DNA of 64,000 bases from an uncultured Marinobacter sp. (GTDB lineage: Bacteria; Pseudomonadota; Gammaproteobacteria; Pseudomonadales; Oleiphilaceae). How positions within the stretch are numbered: the first letter of the stretch is position 1; the number at the start of each line of letters is the position of its first letter. Where the stretch lies: the NCBI RefSeq assembly GCF_947259545.1, contig NZ_CAMYMK010000009.1, forward strand, positions 348,777 through 412,776, in the 5' to 3' direction. The notes beneath the pieces were generated by a model. The model worked only from the letters and a program-made list of their open reading frames with translations. It was not told the origin of the DNA and ran no database searches. The position numbers were made by a program, and so were the translations under genes. Below, one piece after another: positions 27,460 to 36,452 of this stretch.

Positions 27460-28566
27460 ATGGACAGAAAGGCAAAGGCAGTCGTCTGCCGCGAATGGGG
27501 CCAACCCGTTCAGGTAGAGACCATCACCGTGGAAGGCCCCAAACGGGATGAGATTACCATCAAGATCGGTGCCTGCGGCGTCTGCCACAGCGACCAGTCC
27601 GCCACCACCGGAAAAATCCCATACCCCGCGCCCCTCGTCCTTGGTCACGAAGCCGCCGGTGTCGTCATCGAAGTGGGCGAGGGTGTCACCGCCTTCAAGG
27701 AAGGTGACCACGTCGTCAGTTCCTTCATCTCCATGTGCGGCAAGTGCCGCCAATGCGTACGTGGCCGCCCTGTACTCTGTGAAAATGCCCGCAAGGCCAT
27801 GTTTACCCTGCCCGATGGCACCGTTCGCACCAAAGGCGCGGATGGCGAAGACCTCAACGTCTTCGGCGCCTGCGGTGTAATGGCCGAATACGCCACCATG
27901 CACGTGGACAACTGCGTCAAGGTGGACGAATCCGTACCGATGCAGAACGCCGCCCTGGTGAGCTGCGCGGTGATAACTGGCGTGGGTGCCGTATTCAACA
28001 CCGCGAAAGTCGAGCCCGGTTCTCGCACGGCCGTCTTCGGTATTGGCGGTGTCGGCCTGAACGCCATTCAGGGCTGCGTCACCGCTGGCGCGGAAATGAT
28101 TGTTGCGGTGGACAACAACGAGAAAAAGCTGGAAATGGCCCGTGAGTTCGGCGCCACCCACACCGTCAACATCAGCGAAGTGGAGGACGGCGCCAAGGCC
28201 GTGAAGAAACTCACTGGCGGTGTCGACTACGCGTTCGAATGCGTCGGCGCCGGTCCGGTGGTGGAACAGGCCTACAAGTGCCTGGGCCGTGGCGGTACCG
28301 CCGTGGTGGTGGGTGTCTCGGACCCGAAGGACAAGACCTCAATCACCACCCTGACATTGCCCGCGGACGAGCGGGTGCTGAAGGGCAGCTGGCTGGGCTC
28401 CGCCCGACCACAATACGACTTCCCCCGTATCCTGGGGCTGTACAAGGCGGGCAAACTCAAGCTCGATGAACTTGTCACCCGCACCTACCACATTGATGAT
28501 GCCCCCCAGGCGTTCGATGATATGTTGGCTGGCAAGAACGCGCGTGGCGTCATCATTTTCGAGTGA
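27460..28566 (+). CDS. Zinc-dependent alcohol dehydrogenase (class III/NDMA-type)
   Basis: A 368-residue medium-chain dehydrogenase. The catalytic zinc ligands are in CGVCHSDQS (Cys) and LGHEAAGVV (His-Glu). The structural zinc site is CGKCRQCVRGRPVLC. The NAD motif is GIGGVGLNAIQG, and the C-terminus is typical of class III-related enzymes. It should oxidise a primary alcohol to an aldehyde, which the adjacent aldehyde dehydrogenase (27 bp downstream) would convert to the acid. With the beta-oxidation genes it could process long-chain or terpenoid alcohols. Confidence 0.93.
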   Translation: MDRKAKAVVCREWGQPVQVETITVEGPKRDEITIKIGACGVCHSDQSATTGKIPYPAPLVLGHEAAGVVIEVGEGVTAFKEGDHVVSSFISMCGKCRQCVRGRPVLCENARKAMFTLPDGTVRTKGADGEDLNVFGACGVMAEYATMHVDNCVKVDESVPMQNAALVSCAVITGVGAVFNTAKVEPGSRTAVFGIGGVGLNAIQGCVTAGAEMIVAVDNNEKKLEMAREFGATHTVNISEVEDGAKAVKKLTGGVDYAFECVGAGPVVEQAYKCLGRGGTAVVVGVSDPKDKTSITTLTLPADERVLKGSWLGSARPQYDFPRILGLYKAGKLKLDELVTRTYHIDDAPQAFDDMLAGKNARGVIIFE

Positions 28567-28593
28567 CGGTTTCAGAGACACAGGAGTGAGCAA

Positions 28594-30009
28594 ATGAACG
28601 ATCTCAGCAAGAATTACATTAACGGCCAATGGGTGAACTGGACTGGCGACACCATTGATGTGCACGAATCCGGCACCGGTGAGGTGATTGCCAAAGTCCC
28701 GGCCTCCGGCCGCGAAGAGATGGAACAGGCCATCGCCGCTGCCGATGCCGCCTTTGCAACCTGGTCCGACAGCACCCTGGAACAGCGCATCAAGGTGCTG
28801 GAACAGCTCCACGCAGGACTGAAAGAGCGCGCAGGTGAAATCGCGGAAACGGTATGCCGTGAAGTGGGTATGCCGATCAAACTGGCCACCGCTATCCAGG
28901 CCGGGCTGCCGGCCACGATCACCAAGACCTACCTGAACCTGCTGCCGGACTTCCCGTTCAGCGAGCAGTCCGGTAACTCGGAAGTGCAGTATGCGCCCGT
29001 GGGCGTGGTGGGCTGCATCACGCCATGGAACTACCCGCTGCACCAGGTCATCCTGAAAGTGGTGCCGGCCATTGCCGCCGGCTGTACCGTGGTGCTCAAG
29101 CCCTCGGAAATCGCCCCCCAGAGCGCCTACATCCTGGCAGAAATCCTGGACGGGACCGACCTGCCCAAGGGCGTATTCAACCTGGTGTGTGGTGAAGGCC
29201 ACACCGTCGGCGACACCCTGATCAAACATCCGGACGTCAGCATGGTGTCCTTCACCGGCTCCACCCGCACCGGCAACCTGATTGCCCATGCCGCTGCCGA
29301 TGACTTCAAGCGCATTGCCCTGGAAATGGGGGGGAAATCCGCCTCGGTGATCCTGCCGGACGCGGATCTGGCGGCAGCGGTGAAAGGCACAGTAAACAAC
29401 TGCCTGCTCAACTCCGGCCAGACCTGCACCGCGTTGACCCGTATGCTGGTGCCGGCGGAACAGCACGACGAAGCCTGTGAGTTGGCAGCCGCCGCCGTCG
29501 CCAAAATGACCCCGGGCAATCCGCTGGAAGAAACCACCCGCCTGGGCCCGCTGGCCTCGGCGCAACAGCGTGACAAGGTCATCGACTACATCAAACTCGG
29601 CATCGAGGAAGGTCATACCCTGGTCGCAGGCGGCCCGGAAGCGCCAGAAGGCTGTGACAAAGGCTACTTCGTCAAGGCTACGGTGTTCGGCAACGTCAAA
29701 CCGGACAGCCGCCTGGCCCAGGAAGAAATCTTCGGCCCGGTGCTGTGCGTGATTCCCTACAACGATGAAGCGGAAGCCATCCGCATCGCCAACGGCACCC
29801 AGTACGGACTGTCCGGCGCGGTCTGGTCAGCGGACGCCGACAAGGCGAAACAAGTGGCGAGCAAGCTGCGTACCGGTCAGGTGTTTGTAAATGGTGGCGC
29901 CTTCAATCCCATGGCTCCATTCGGCGGCTTCGGCCACTCCGGCATTGGCCGCGAGTTCGGCAAATGGGGGCTGGAGGAGTTTCTGGAGGTTCGGTCGCTG
30001 CAGTTGTAA
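28594..30009 (+). CDS. NAD(P)-dependent aldehyde dehydrogenase
   Basis: A 471-residue ALDH-superfamily enzyme. The cofactor region has ITPWNYPLHQVILKV, the catalytic Glu is in LEMGGKSA (about 249), and the catalytic Cys is in NSGQTCTAL (about 283). NPMAPFGGFGHSGIGREFGKWGLEEF is the C-terminal signature of the family. It pairs with the alcohol dehydrogenase upstream, turning an alcohol into a carboxylic acid for activation and beta-oxidation. Repeat B3 follows its stop. Confidence 0.94.
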   Translation: MNDLSKNYINGQWVNWTGDTIDVHESGTGEVIAKVPASGREEMEQAIAAADAAFATWSDSTLEQRIKVLEQLHAGLKERAGEIAETVCREVGMPIKLATAIQAGLPATITKTYLNLLPDFPFSEQSGNSEVQYAPVGVVGCITPWNYPLHQVILKVVPAIAAGCTVVLKPSEIAPQSAYILAEILDGTDLPKGVFNLVCGEGHTVGDTLIKHPDVSMVSFTGSTRTGNLIAHAAADDFKRIALEMGGKSASVILPDADLAAAVKGTVNNCLLNSGQTCTALTRMLVPAEQHDEACELAAAAVAKMTPGNPLEETTRLGPLASAQQRDKVIDYIKLGIEEGHTLVAGGPEAPEGCDKGYFVKATVFGNVKPDSRLAQEEIFGPVLCVIPYNDEAEAIRIANGTQYGLSGAVWSADADKAKQVASKLRTGQVFVNGGAFNPMAPFGGFGHSGIGREFGKWGLEEFLEVRSLQL

Positions 30010-30039
30010 GGGCCGAGAGAAACACTCTGAAGTCAGGTC

Positions 30040-30135
30040 GGTCACGGGGTGGGGGTACCTTTTCTGCCGGGAAAAAGATGTCTGAGCAAAGCGAGTTATT
30101 TTTCCCGGCAGAAAAGGTACCCCCGCCGCGGGACC
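30040..30135. repeat. Hairpin repeat family B, copy 3
   Basis: This is the most complete copy. The outer arms GGTCACGGGGTGGGGGTACC pair with their near-complement ending GGACC. The inner segment TCTGCCGGGAAAAA pairs perfectly with TTTTTCCCGGCAGA. The apex carries TGTCTGAGCAAAGCGAGTT. It lies between the convergent ALDH and TetR genes, where it could also stop transcription. Confidence 0.9.
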
Positions 30136-30147
30136 AGCCCCCCGGTT

Positions 30148-30729
30148 CTAGGCCTTCCCGCCAAGCAGAATCCGCACTGCCGTACAGGCGTCTTCCAGCT
30201 CCTCATCCCGGGGCTCGCGGCCGTTGATGATGTCGCTGTACAGGCAGGATTCGGCCAGGCGCACCATGAAATAGGACAGGCTGTTGACGTTCAGGGGCGG
30301 TTGGATATGACCTGATGCTATCTGGTCCCGAAGCGTGCGGGTATTGGCTTCCACCGTACGGCTGTGAATTGTGGACTGGGATGAGGTCAGGATCTTCAGC
30401 GCGTATTCGGGATCCTGGTGGATAAATCGCCGCAGAGGTTCGGAGTGGAGCAGGGTCGAGTTAACGTGTCGGTACACCCCAACCACGAAATCTACACCTT
30501 GCCCGGGGGTTGTACTCAGGGCTTCCAGTCTCAGGGGTTCGTAAAGTGACCAGAGCACTTCCCCCAACAGTAAATCCTTGTTGCCAACCCAGCGAAACAG
30601 GGTGGCCCTTCCGATATTCAGTTCCGCGGAGAGGGATGCCAGGTGAATTCTTTCGCCCTTCAGCCACATCCGCCGCGCACGTCGTAAAGCGTCCGCTGGA
30701 GTTGCCCTTGTTGTTATTTTTTCTGCCAC
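30148..30729 (-). CDS. TetR-family transcriptional regulator (QsdR-like)
   Basis: A 193-residue regulator starting at GTG behind a GAGG site. The N-terminal helix-turn-helix lies at about 28-50 (LASLSAELNIGRATLFRWVGNKDLLLGEVLW). The C-terminal half (SYFMVRLAESCLYSDIINGREP) resembles the QsdR-type TetR C-terminal domain. It is divergent from the nitronate monooxygenase-like gene with a 55-bp gap and convergent with the ALDH gene, so it probably represses one or both of the flanking units. The ligand is unknown, perhaps an acyl-CoA or lactone. Confidence 0.87.
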   Translation of the reverse strand: MAEKITTRATPADALRRARRMWLKGERIHLASLSAELNIGRATLFRWVGNKDLLLGEVLWSLYEPLRLEALSTTPGQGVDFVVGVYRHVNSTLLHSEPLRRFIHQDPEYALKILTSSQSTIHSRTVEANTRTLRDQIASGHIQPPLNVNSLSYFMVRLAESCLYSDIINGREPRDEELEDACTAVRILLGGKA

Positions 30730-30784
30730 TGCAACCTCGTATCGCTATTTGATTTCATTCTAACGACAAAACAGGAAACCCGCT

Positions 30785-31765
30785 ATGAAGACCAGAATCA
30801 CCGAATTGTTTGGTATCCGTCACCCGATCATCCAGGGTGGCATGCACCATGTTGGCTATGCTGAGCTGGCAGCTGCCGTCTCCAACGCCGGCGGTCTCGG
30901 TATTATCACCGGACTGACCCAGCCTACCCCGGAAGACCTGTCCAGGGAAATTGCACGTTGTGCCGAGATGACTGACAAGCCATTCGGCGTCAACCTGACG
31001 TTTTTACCATCCTTCAAGGCGCCTCCGTACCCGGACTATATCCAGGCCATTATCGACGGCGGTGTGAAAGTGGTGGAAACCGCCGGACGCAGCCCCGAGC
31101 AATACATGCCGCAACTGAAGGCAGCCGGGATCAAGGTTATCCATAAATGTACCTCAGTGCGCCATGCTCTGAAGGCCGAAAAAATCGGCTGCGATGCCGT
31201 CAGCGTGGATGGTTTTGAGTGCGGCGGTCACCCCGGGGAGGATGATATTCCCAACTTTATACTGCTGCCCCGCGCGGCGGAGGAGCTTACCATTCCATTC
31301 GTCTCCTCCGGCGGCATGGCCGACGGCCGTAGCCTGGTGGCGGCCATGGCCCTGGGCGCCGATGGCATGAATATGGGCACCCGTTTTATTGCCACCACGG
31401 AGGCTCCCGTTCACAACAACGTCAAACAGGCCATCGTTGAGGCCGATGAACGGCAGACACGGTTGATCATGCGTAACCTGCGCAACACCGAACGGGTGAT
31501 GAACAACGCCGCCGTGGAGGAAATCATCCGCATCGAGAAAGCGAAGGGCGAGGCGGAAACCATTGATGATATCCGTCACCTGGTAACCGGTGTGAAGGGC
31601 CGGCTGGTGCTGCAGGAAGGCAAGATGGACGAGGCGGCCTGGAGTTGCGGCATGGTGGCGGGTCTGATCCACGACATTCCCAGTTGCGAAGAACTGATCG
31701 GCCGCATCATGGACGACGCCGACAACATCATCCGTCAGCGTCTGCTGGGTAGTCTGGAGGAATGA
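30785..31765 (+). CDS. NAD(P)H-dependent flavin oxidoreductase (nitronate monooxygenase family)
   Basis: A 326-residue FMN-dependent TIM-barrel protein of the 2-nitropropane dioxygenase/nitronate monooxygenase family. Typical segments are HPIIQGGMHHVGYAELAAAVSNAGGLG at the N-terminus, GCDAVSVDGFECGGHPGE (with the family His), FVSSGGMADGRSLVAAMALGADGMNMGTRF, and TEAPVH. Many members are enoyl reductases or quinone reductases rather than true nitronate oxidisers. It is divergent from the TetR gene, which likely controls it. In this context it may act on an unsaturated acid or CoA ester. Confidence 0.9.
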   Translation: MKTRITELFGIRHPIIQGGMHHVGYAELAAAVSNAGGLGIITGLTQPTPEDLSREIARCAEMTDKPFGVNLTFLPSFKAPPYPDYIQAIIDGGVKVVETAGRSPEQYMPQLKAAGIKVIHKCTSVRHALKAEKIGCDAVSVDGFECGGHPGEDDIPNFILLPRAAEELTIPFVSSGGMADGRSLVAAMALGADGMNMGTRFIATTEAPVHNNVKQAIVEADERQTRLIMRNLRNTERVMNNAAVEEIIRIEKAKGEAETIDDIRHLVTGVKGRLVLQEGKMDEAAWSCGMVAGLIHDIPSCEELIGRIMDDADNIIRQRLLGSLEE

Positions 31766-31900
31766 TGCCGGCGTGACAGATTTGTGAACTTTCCGCTATA
31801 CACTGTTTAACACCCTGTGATTATCCCGTGATGGCGCGCCTCCAGGATGGATGCCGAACCTGCCAGTCCGGCAGGCCAAAACCCTTACGGAGAGATCACA

Positions 31901-32209
31901 ATGAACAAATTCACGACAATTGCAGCCATGTGCCTGTTCGGCCTGATGGCCAGTGCGGTCCAGGCGGATGAAATGGCGTCCGACGATGGCATGATGGACG
32001 ACGACATGAAGGGGGCAATGGCTCACGAGGATATGAAGAAGGATGACATGTCCGACTCCATGGGCGATGGTATGAAAGACAACATGTCCGGAGACGATAT
32101 GGGGATGAAGGACGATGGCATGGGCATGAAGGACGACAAGACCATGCATGACGACATGAAGGATGGCATGAAGGGCGATGGCATGGGCAAGTCGGATTCC
32201 ATGAATTAA
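31901..32209 (+). CDS. Methionine-rich pentapeptide MXKDX-repeat protein, exported
   Basis: A 102-residue protein with a signal peptide (MNKFTTIAAMCLFGLMASAVQA) and a mature part made almost wholly of Met, Asp, Lys and Gly in MKDD/MKGD-type repeats, matching the MXKDX pentapeptide family. The mature chain is about one quarter Met. An upstream in-frame start (31847) is open, but AGAG before the ATG at 31901 and the signal peptide favour the latter. It precedes a two-component system and an exported MsrA-MsrB fusion, which suggests a sacrificial oxidant scavenger or metal binder in the periplasm. Confidence 0.85.
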   Translation: MNKFTTIAAMCLFGLMASAVQADEMASDDGMMDDDMKGAMAHEDMKKDDMSDSMGDGMKDNMSGDDMGMKDDGMGMKDDKTMHDDMKDGMKGDGMGKSDSMN

Positions 32210-32245
32210 CCGCGCGCCTCGGCGGGGCGCCAGAGCCAGGAACCT

Positions 32246-32959
32246 ATGACACGAAACGTACTGATTGTTGAGGATAACCCGGGCATTGGGGAGCTGGTAC
32301 GTATGCACGTGGCCGACCTTGGTATGAACCCCATTCTGTGTGATCGGGGTGACACCGGGCTTGAGCGTTTTCGTGAAGGGGGCATCGACCTGGTGGTTCT
32401 CGACCTGATGCTGCCCGGACTGGACGGCCTCTCGGTTTGTCGCGAGATCCGCTCCGGCCCGGGTTATGTGCCGGTACTGATGCTGACGGCGAAAAGCACG
32501 GAACTGGACCGGGTGCTGGGCCTTGAAATGGGGGCGGACGACTACCTCACTAAGCCTTTCAGTGTGGCTGAGCTGGCTGCGCGGGTGAAAGCCCTGTTCC
32601 GGCGTGTGGATGCCATGGCGTCGGCACCGGCCGACAACGCCGGTCATGAAGAAAAGAGTGGCGAGCTGAGTACCGAAGGGTTGCGTATCGACCCGGATCG
32701 CCGCCGGGTGTTTGTGCGGGAGCAGGAAGTGGAACTGACGGCCCGCGAGTTCGACCTGCTCTGGCACTTTGCCAGCCATCCTGGGCGGGTATTCAGCCGT
32801 GCCCAGCTACTGGACAAAGTCTGGGGCTACAACCATGAGGGCTACGAGCATACCGTCAACACCCATATCAACAGGCTACGTGGCAAGATCGAGAAGGATC
32901 CTGCCCGGCCGGAGTTTATTGAAACCGTGTGGGGGGTGGGCTATCGCTTCCGGGACTGA
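32246..32959 (+). CDS. OmpR/PhoB-family response regulator
   Basis: A 237-residue regulator. The receiver domain has an acidic pair near residues 9-10, the phospho-acceptor Asp53 in VVLDLMLPGLDG and Lys103 in LTKPF. The winged-helix effector includes LTAREFDLLWHFASHPGRVFSRAQLLDKVWG and the C-terminal VWGVGYRF. It lies 36 bp after the Met-rich protein gene and 3 bp before the histidine kinase gene, so all three may be one operon. Confidence 0.95.
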   Translation: MTRNVLIVEDNPGIGELVRMHVADLGMNPILCDRGDTGLERFREGGIDLVVLDLMLPGLDGLSVCREIRSGPGYVPVLMLTAKSTELDRVLGLEMGADDYLTKPFSVAELAARVKALFRRVDAMASAPADNAGHEEKSGELSTEGLRIDPDRRRVFVREQEVELTAREFDLLWHFASHPGRVFSRAQLLDKVWGYNHEGYEHTVNTHINRLRGKIEKDPARPEFIETVWGVGYRFRD

Positions 32960-32962
32960 GCC

Positions 32963-34444
32963 ATGGTGAGGACACTCTACACCCGGCTGGCTCTGGGCCT
33001 GTTCCTGCTGTTACTGGCTGTCGGCCTGCTGTACGCCTTTATCAGTCTATACTCATTGCGGGAGTACAACGCCTCGGTGAATCAGGAGCTGCACCGGGAC
33101 CTGGCAAAAAACCTGGTGTCGGACAGGAATCTGGTCAGCGAAGGAGAGCTTGACCGCAGTGCCCTGAAAGAACTCTTCGCGCTGTATATGACCATCAACC
33201 CCAGTATTGAAATCTATCTGCTGGATCTGGATGGCACCATCCTTTCCTACTCCGCAGACCCGGCCAAAATCAAGCGCAAGCAAGTCTCACTGGAACCCAT
33301 ACACCGGCTGATGGACGACATGAGCCGCTATCCCGTGCTGGGCGATGACCCGCGGAGCCATGACCGGCAGAAAGTGTTTTCCGTGACCCCGGTACCATCC
33401 ATGGACAATCCGGAAGGCTATCTCTACGTGGTGCTCCGGGGTGAAGAATACGACGCTGCGGAAACCATGGCCCGGGGCGGCCAGCTGCTGGAACTGAGTG
33501 CCTGGGCCCTGCTGCTCAGTCTGGCGGTGGTCATGATTGCGGGGTTGGCGGTCTTCCGCCTACTGACCAGGCGGCTGACTTTGCTGACCCGGCTGGTGGA
33601 GGCATTTGAGCACAGTGACATGAGTCATCCGCCGGTCAGTACCTGGCGTGACAGGCGCCCCGTGGTCCGTGACGAGATCGACTACCTGGGCGCCACCTTT
33701 GATGATATGGCCCGTCGTATTGCTTCCCAGATTGAGCAACTGACGGAAAAGGACGCCCAGCGCCGCCAACTGGTGGCTCAGGTGTCCCATGATCTGCGTA
33801 CGCCACTGGCCTCGATGCAGGGTTACATTGAAAGCCTGAAATTACGGCGCGACCGTCTCAGTCCGGACGAGCAGGACCGTTTTCTCGACATCGCCCTCAA
33901 GGAAGGCCGTCGCCTGAGCCGCCTGGTGGATGAGCTGTTCGAGCTGGCGGCACTGGAAGCCCGGGAAAAGCAGCCGGTGCCAGAACCCTTTCCCCTCGCT
34001 GAGCTGGTGCACGATGTGGTCCAGAAGCACGGGCGGGAAGCCCGCAACAGGCAGCTGGATCTGACCGTCAATGGCGACCCGGATCAGCCGCTGGCCTATG
34101 CGGACCTCGCCATGACCGAGCGGGTGCTGGACAACCTGATCGGTAATGCCATTGCCTACAGCCCTGCCGGCGGGCGAATCGAAGTGGTTTTCGGGCAGGC
34201 GAACGGCCGGCCGCAAGTCTGTGTGCGGGACAGTGGTCCTGGCATTCCGGAGCAGGACCTGCCCCACATCTTCGATCCCTTCTATCGCGGTGAATCTTCT
34301 GATGGGACTGGCGGCCATGCCGGTCTGGGGCTCGCCATTGCCCGCAGGATTATGACCCTCCAGGGCGGTGATATTGACGTTGCCAACCTGCCGTCCAGTG
34401 GCGCTTCGTTTTGTATTCGGTTACCGGTGACGCCTTCAAGCTGA
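32963..34444 (+). CDS. Sensor histidine kinase
   Basis: A 493-residue inner-membrane kinase. Membrane spans lie near residues 10-30 and 170-195 and enclose a periplasmic sensor of about 140 residues. A HAMP-like linker follows. The phospho-acceptor is His276 in QVSHDLRTPLASMQGY. The ATPase domain has NLIGNAIAYSP (N box), DSGPGIPEQDLPHIFDPFYRG (G1/F) and GHAGLGLAIARRI (G2). It is the cognate kinase of the regulator just upstream. The neighbouring Met-rich and Msr genes suggest that it senses envelope oxidation or metal, as HprS/CusS-type kinases do. Confidence 0.94.
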   Translation: MVRTLYTRLALGLFLLLLAVGLLYAFISLYSLREYNASVNQELHRDLAKNLVSDRNLVSEGELDRSALKELFALYMTINPSIEIYLLDLDGTILSYSADPAKIKRKQVSLEPIHRLMDDMSRYPVLGDDPRSHDRQKVFSVTPVPSMDNPEGYLYVVLRGEEYDAAETMARGGQLLELSAWALLLSLAVVMIAGLAVFRLLTRRLTLLTRLVEAFEHSDMSHPPVSTWRDRRPVVRDEIDYLGATFDDMARRIASQIEQLTEKDAQRRQLVAQVSHDLRTPLASMQGYIESLKLRRDRLSPDEQDRFLDIALKEGRRLSRLVDELFELAALEAREKQPVPEPFPLAELVHDVVQKHGREARNRQLDLTVNGDPDQPLAYADLAMTERVLDNLIGNAIAYSPAGGRIEVVFGQANGRPQVCVRDSGPGIPEQDLPHIFDPFYRGESSDGTGGHAGLGLAIARRIMTLQGGDIDVANLPSSGASFCIRLPVTPSS

Positions 34445-34562
34445 GCCGTGTGCATCCGCATTGATCTCTCTGACGTTATACAAACGTAATAAACTGGAGA
34501 AAGTGGTGTGATTAATTCCGTGCAGACTGGTCACAGTAATCAAAGGGCAAGAGGTTAAAGTT

Positions 34563-35738
34563 ATGAAACGGTATCTGTTACTGATGTCCATGGCGGTGGC
34601 CATAGCGCTGACCGGTTTCCAGGTGGGTGCTTCCAGCGATTCGGACTCAAAATACGCACCCGACGATCCTGACCTGGCGATAGCGACTTTCGCCGGCGGG
34701 TGTTTCTGGTGTGTGGAAGCAATGTATGAGGAAAAAGTACCGGGGGTCGTCGAGGCGGTATCCGGGTACAGCGGTGGCGATGAGAAGGATCCCACCTATA
34801 AGCAGGTTTCTGGCGGCAGTACCGGCCACACCGAGGCTGTCCAGGTCTATTATGACCCGGAGGTCATCACCTACGAAGGCCTGCTCCAGGCTTTGTGGCG
34901 CACTGCAAACCCGACCGACGCGAAAGGCCAGTATGTGGATCGGGGCAGCCAGTATCGGCCCGCGATTTTTTATCACAATGAAGAGCAGAAGCGTGCGGCC
35001 GAAGCCTCGGTGAGGGCGCTGAAAGAGTCCGGCCGTTACGACGACCCGGTGGTGATTGAAATCGTACCCTTCAAGTCTTTCTACGACGCCGAGGAATACC
35101 ACCAGGATTATTACAAGAAGAACCCGGTACGGTACAAGTTCTATACCTTTAATTCCGGCCGTTACCAGTTCATCGAGAAGGTCTGGGGTGAAGAGCAGGA
35201 AGTTGATTACTCTCAGTATCAGCCTGAAGAGGACACCATGAAGAACGATGCGCGAGATCTGCAGTCTTTTGTGAAGCCGGACGACAAAGAGCTCAAACGG
35301 ATGCTGACCAAGGAGCAGTATTACGTGACTCAGGAAGATGGCACCGAGCGGGCGTACGCCAATGAATACTGGGATGAAAAACGCCCGGGATTGTATGTGG
35401 ATGTGGTGTCCGGAGAACCGCTGTTCTCCTCCAGGGACAAGTACAAGTCCGGCACTGGGTGGCCCAGCTTTACCCGTCCGATTTCAGAAGATGCGGTCGT
35501 GGAAAAAGAGGACCGCTCCCTGTTCATGACCCGCGTTGAAATTCGCAGTGCCATTGCAGATTCACACCTCGGGCATGTATTTAATGATGGCCCGGCACCC
35601 ACTGGTTTGCGCTACTGCATGAACTCGGCCGCCCTCCGCTTTATCCCGCTGGAGCAAATGGAGGAAGAGGGCTATGGCGAGTACATCAGCGACGTGAAAC
35701 CGGCCAGCGATAACTCGATGGCGGCGTCACAGCCATAA
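34563..35738 (+). CDS. msrAB: Exported peptide-methionine sulfoxide reductase, MsrA-MsrB fusion
   Basis: A 391-residue fusion repairing both S- and R-methionine sulfoxide. An N-terminal signal sequence ([24 protein letters not shown]) directs it to the periplasm. The MsrA domain has the catalytic GCFWC at 46-50 and [21 protein letters not shown]. The MsrB domain (about 230-375) has [18 protein letters not shown] and catalytic Cys in [11 protein letters not shown]. The zinc CxxC pairs of classical MsrB are absent. It has its own 118-bp upstream gap after the kinase gene and probably protects the Met-rich protein and other envelope proteins. Confidence 0.93.
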   Translation: MKRYLLLMSMAVAIALTGFQVGASSDSDSKYAPDDPDLAIATFAGGCFWCVEAMYEEKVPGVVEAVSGYSGGDEKDPTYKQVSGGSTGHTEAVQVYYDPEVITYEGLLQALWRTANPTDAKGQYVDRGSQYRPAIFYHNEEQKRAAEASVRALKESGRYDDPVVIEIVPFKSFYDAEEYHQDYYKKNPVRYKFYTFNSGRYQFIEKVWGEEQEVDYSQYQPEEDTMKNDARDLQSFVKPDDKELKRMLTKEQYYVTQEDGTERAYANEYWDEKRPGLYVDVVSGEPLFSSRDKYKSGTGWPSFTRPISEDAVVEKEDRSLFMTRVEIRSAIADSHLGHVFNDGPAPTGLRYCMNSAALRFIPLEQMEEEGYGEYISDVKPASDNSMAASQP

Positions 35739-36452
35739 GTCCTTGACTGCGGTGTCTGGATTGAAGTGATGATGAATCTGGGCCTGTAGTAACTCCGCCG
35801 TGGCAATGGCGTCAATCAGCGCATTGTGAGGCGGGTAGTGGGGCAGGCCGTAACGGGTCCGGCTATCGGCGAGGCGGATGGATACGGGCTTCATGCCCCT
35901 GAACTTTTGCCATCGGGTTGGCCGTCGGTTGGGATGAAGATGGCCCTCGATGGCCATGGTGTCGATGACCGGAAAACGGATGCCTTCGTTCAGTCGCCAT
36001 TGCAGGGCTACGTTGAAAAATGGCCGTTCGATACTGCGGTAATGGACCACGGCAATCCTTCCGGCCATGGCCTCCAGTATCTCATCCAGTACGTCCCCCA
36101 AATCCGGCGCCTTGTCGATGTCCGTGTGTGTAATACCGTGAATGGTGATGGAGGCCTGCTCCAGCGGCAACTGGGGGCGGACAACCCAGTGGCGGCCCTT
36201 GCCGACCTGTATCCCGTCCAGGGAAAACGGCACCAGGCCAATACTGACTATGGAATGCCTATCGGGATCCAGCCCCGTGGTTTCAAAATCCAGTGCCACC
36301 AGGGGAACATCGGCCAGGGGCATGTCGGGCGCTACACAGCCGGCCTGGTAAAAGGCTTTGAGTCGTGAATCCTTGGCGTTTTCTGCGAGTTGGTCGAACA
36401 GTTCGGGCCAGGTCTCGCTGGTTTCTGAGATCGGCTCTTTGTTATCCGGCAT
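35727..36452 (-). CDS. 3'-5' exonuclease (DnaQ/epsilon-like, DEDDh)
   Basis: A 241-residue exonuclease of the DnaQ family. Exo I is [20 protein letters not shown], the Exo II region is HGITHTDI, and Exo III is [17 protein letters not shown], giving the DEDDh acidic set. It overlaps the preceding cNMP/CBS/DUF294 gene by 11 bp and is surely cotranscribed with it. The same pairing is common in proteobacteria, where its role is not established. Its own 3' end overlaps the msrAB 3' end on the other strand. Confidence 0.9.
   Translation of the reverse strand: MPDNKEPISETSETWPELFDQLAENAKDSRLKAFYQAGCVAPDMPLADVPLVALDFETTGLDPDRHSIVSIGLVPFSLDGIQVGKGRHWVVRPQLPLEQASITIHGITHTDIDKAPDLGDVLDEILEAMAGRIAVVHYRSIERPFFNVALQWRLNEGIRFPVIDTMAIEGHLHPNRRPTRWQKFRGMKPVSIRLADSRTRYGLPHYPPHNALIDAIATAELLQAQIHHHFNPDTAVKDLWL

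Noticed and set aside
32210..32235. GC-rich hairpin after the MXKDX gene as a terminator
   Set aside because: The stem needs G-T pairs and has no T run. At most it could weaken read-through into the regulator gene.
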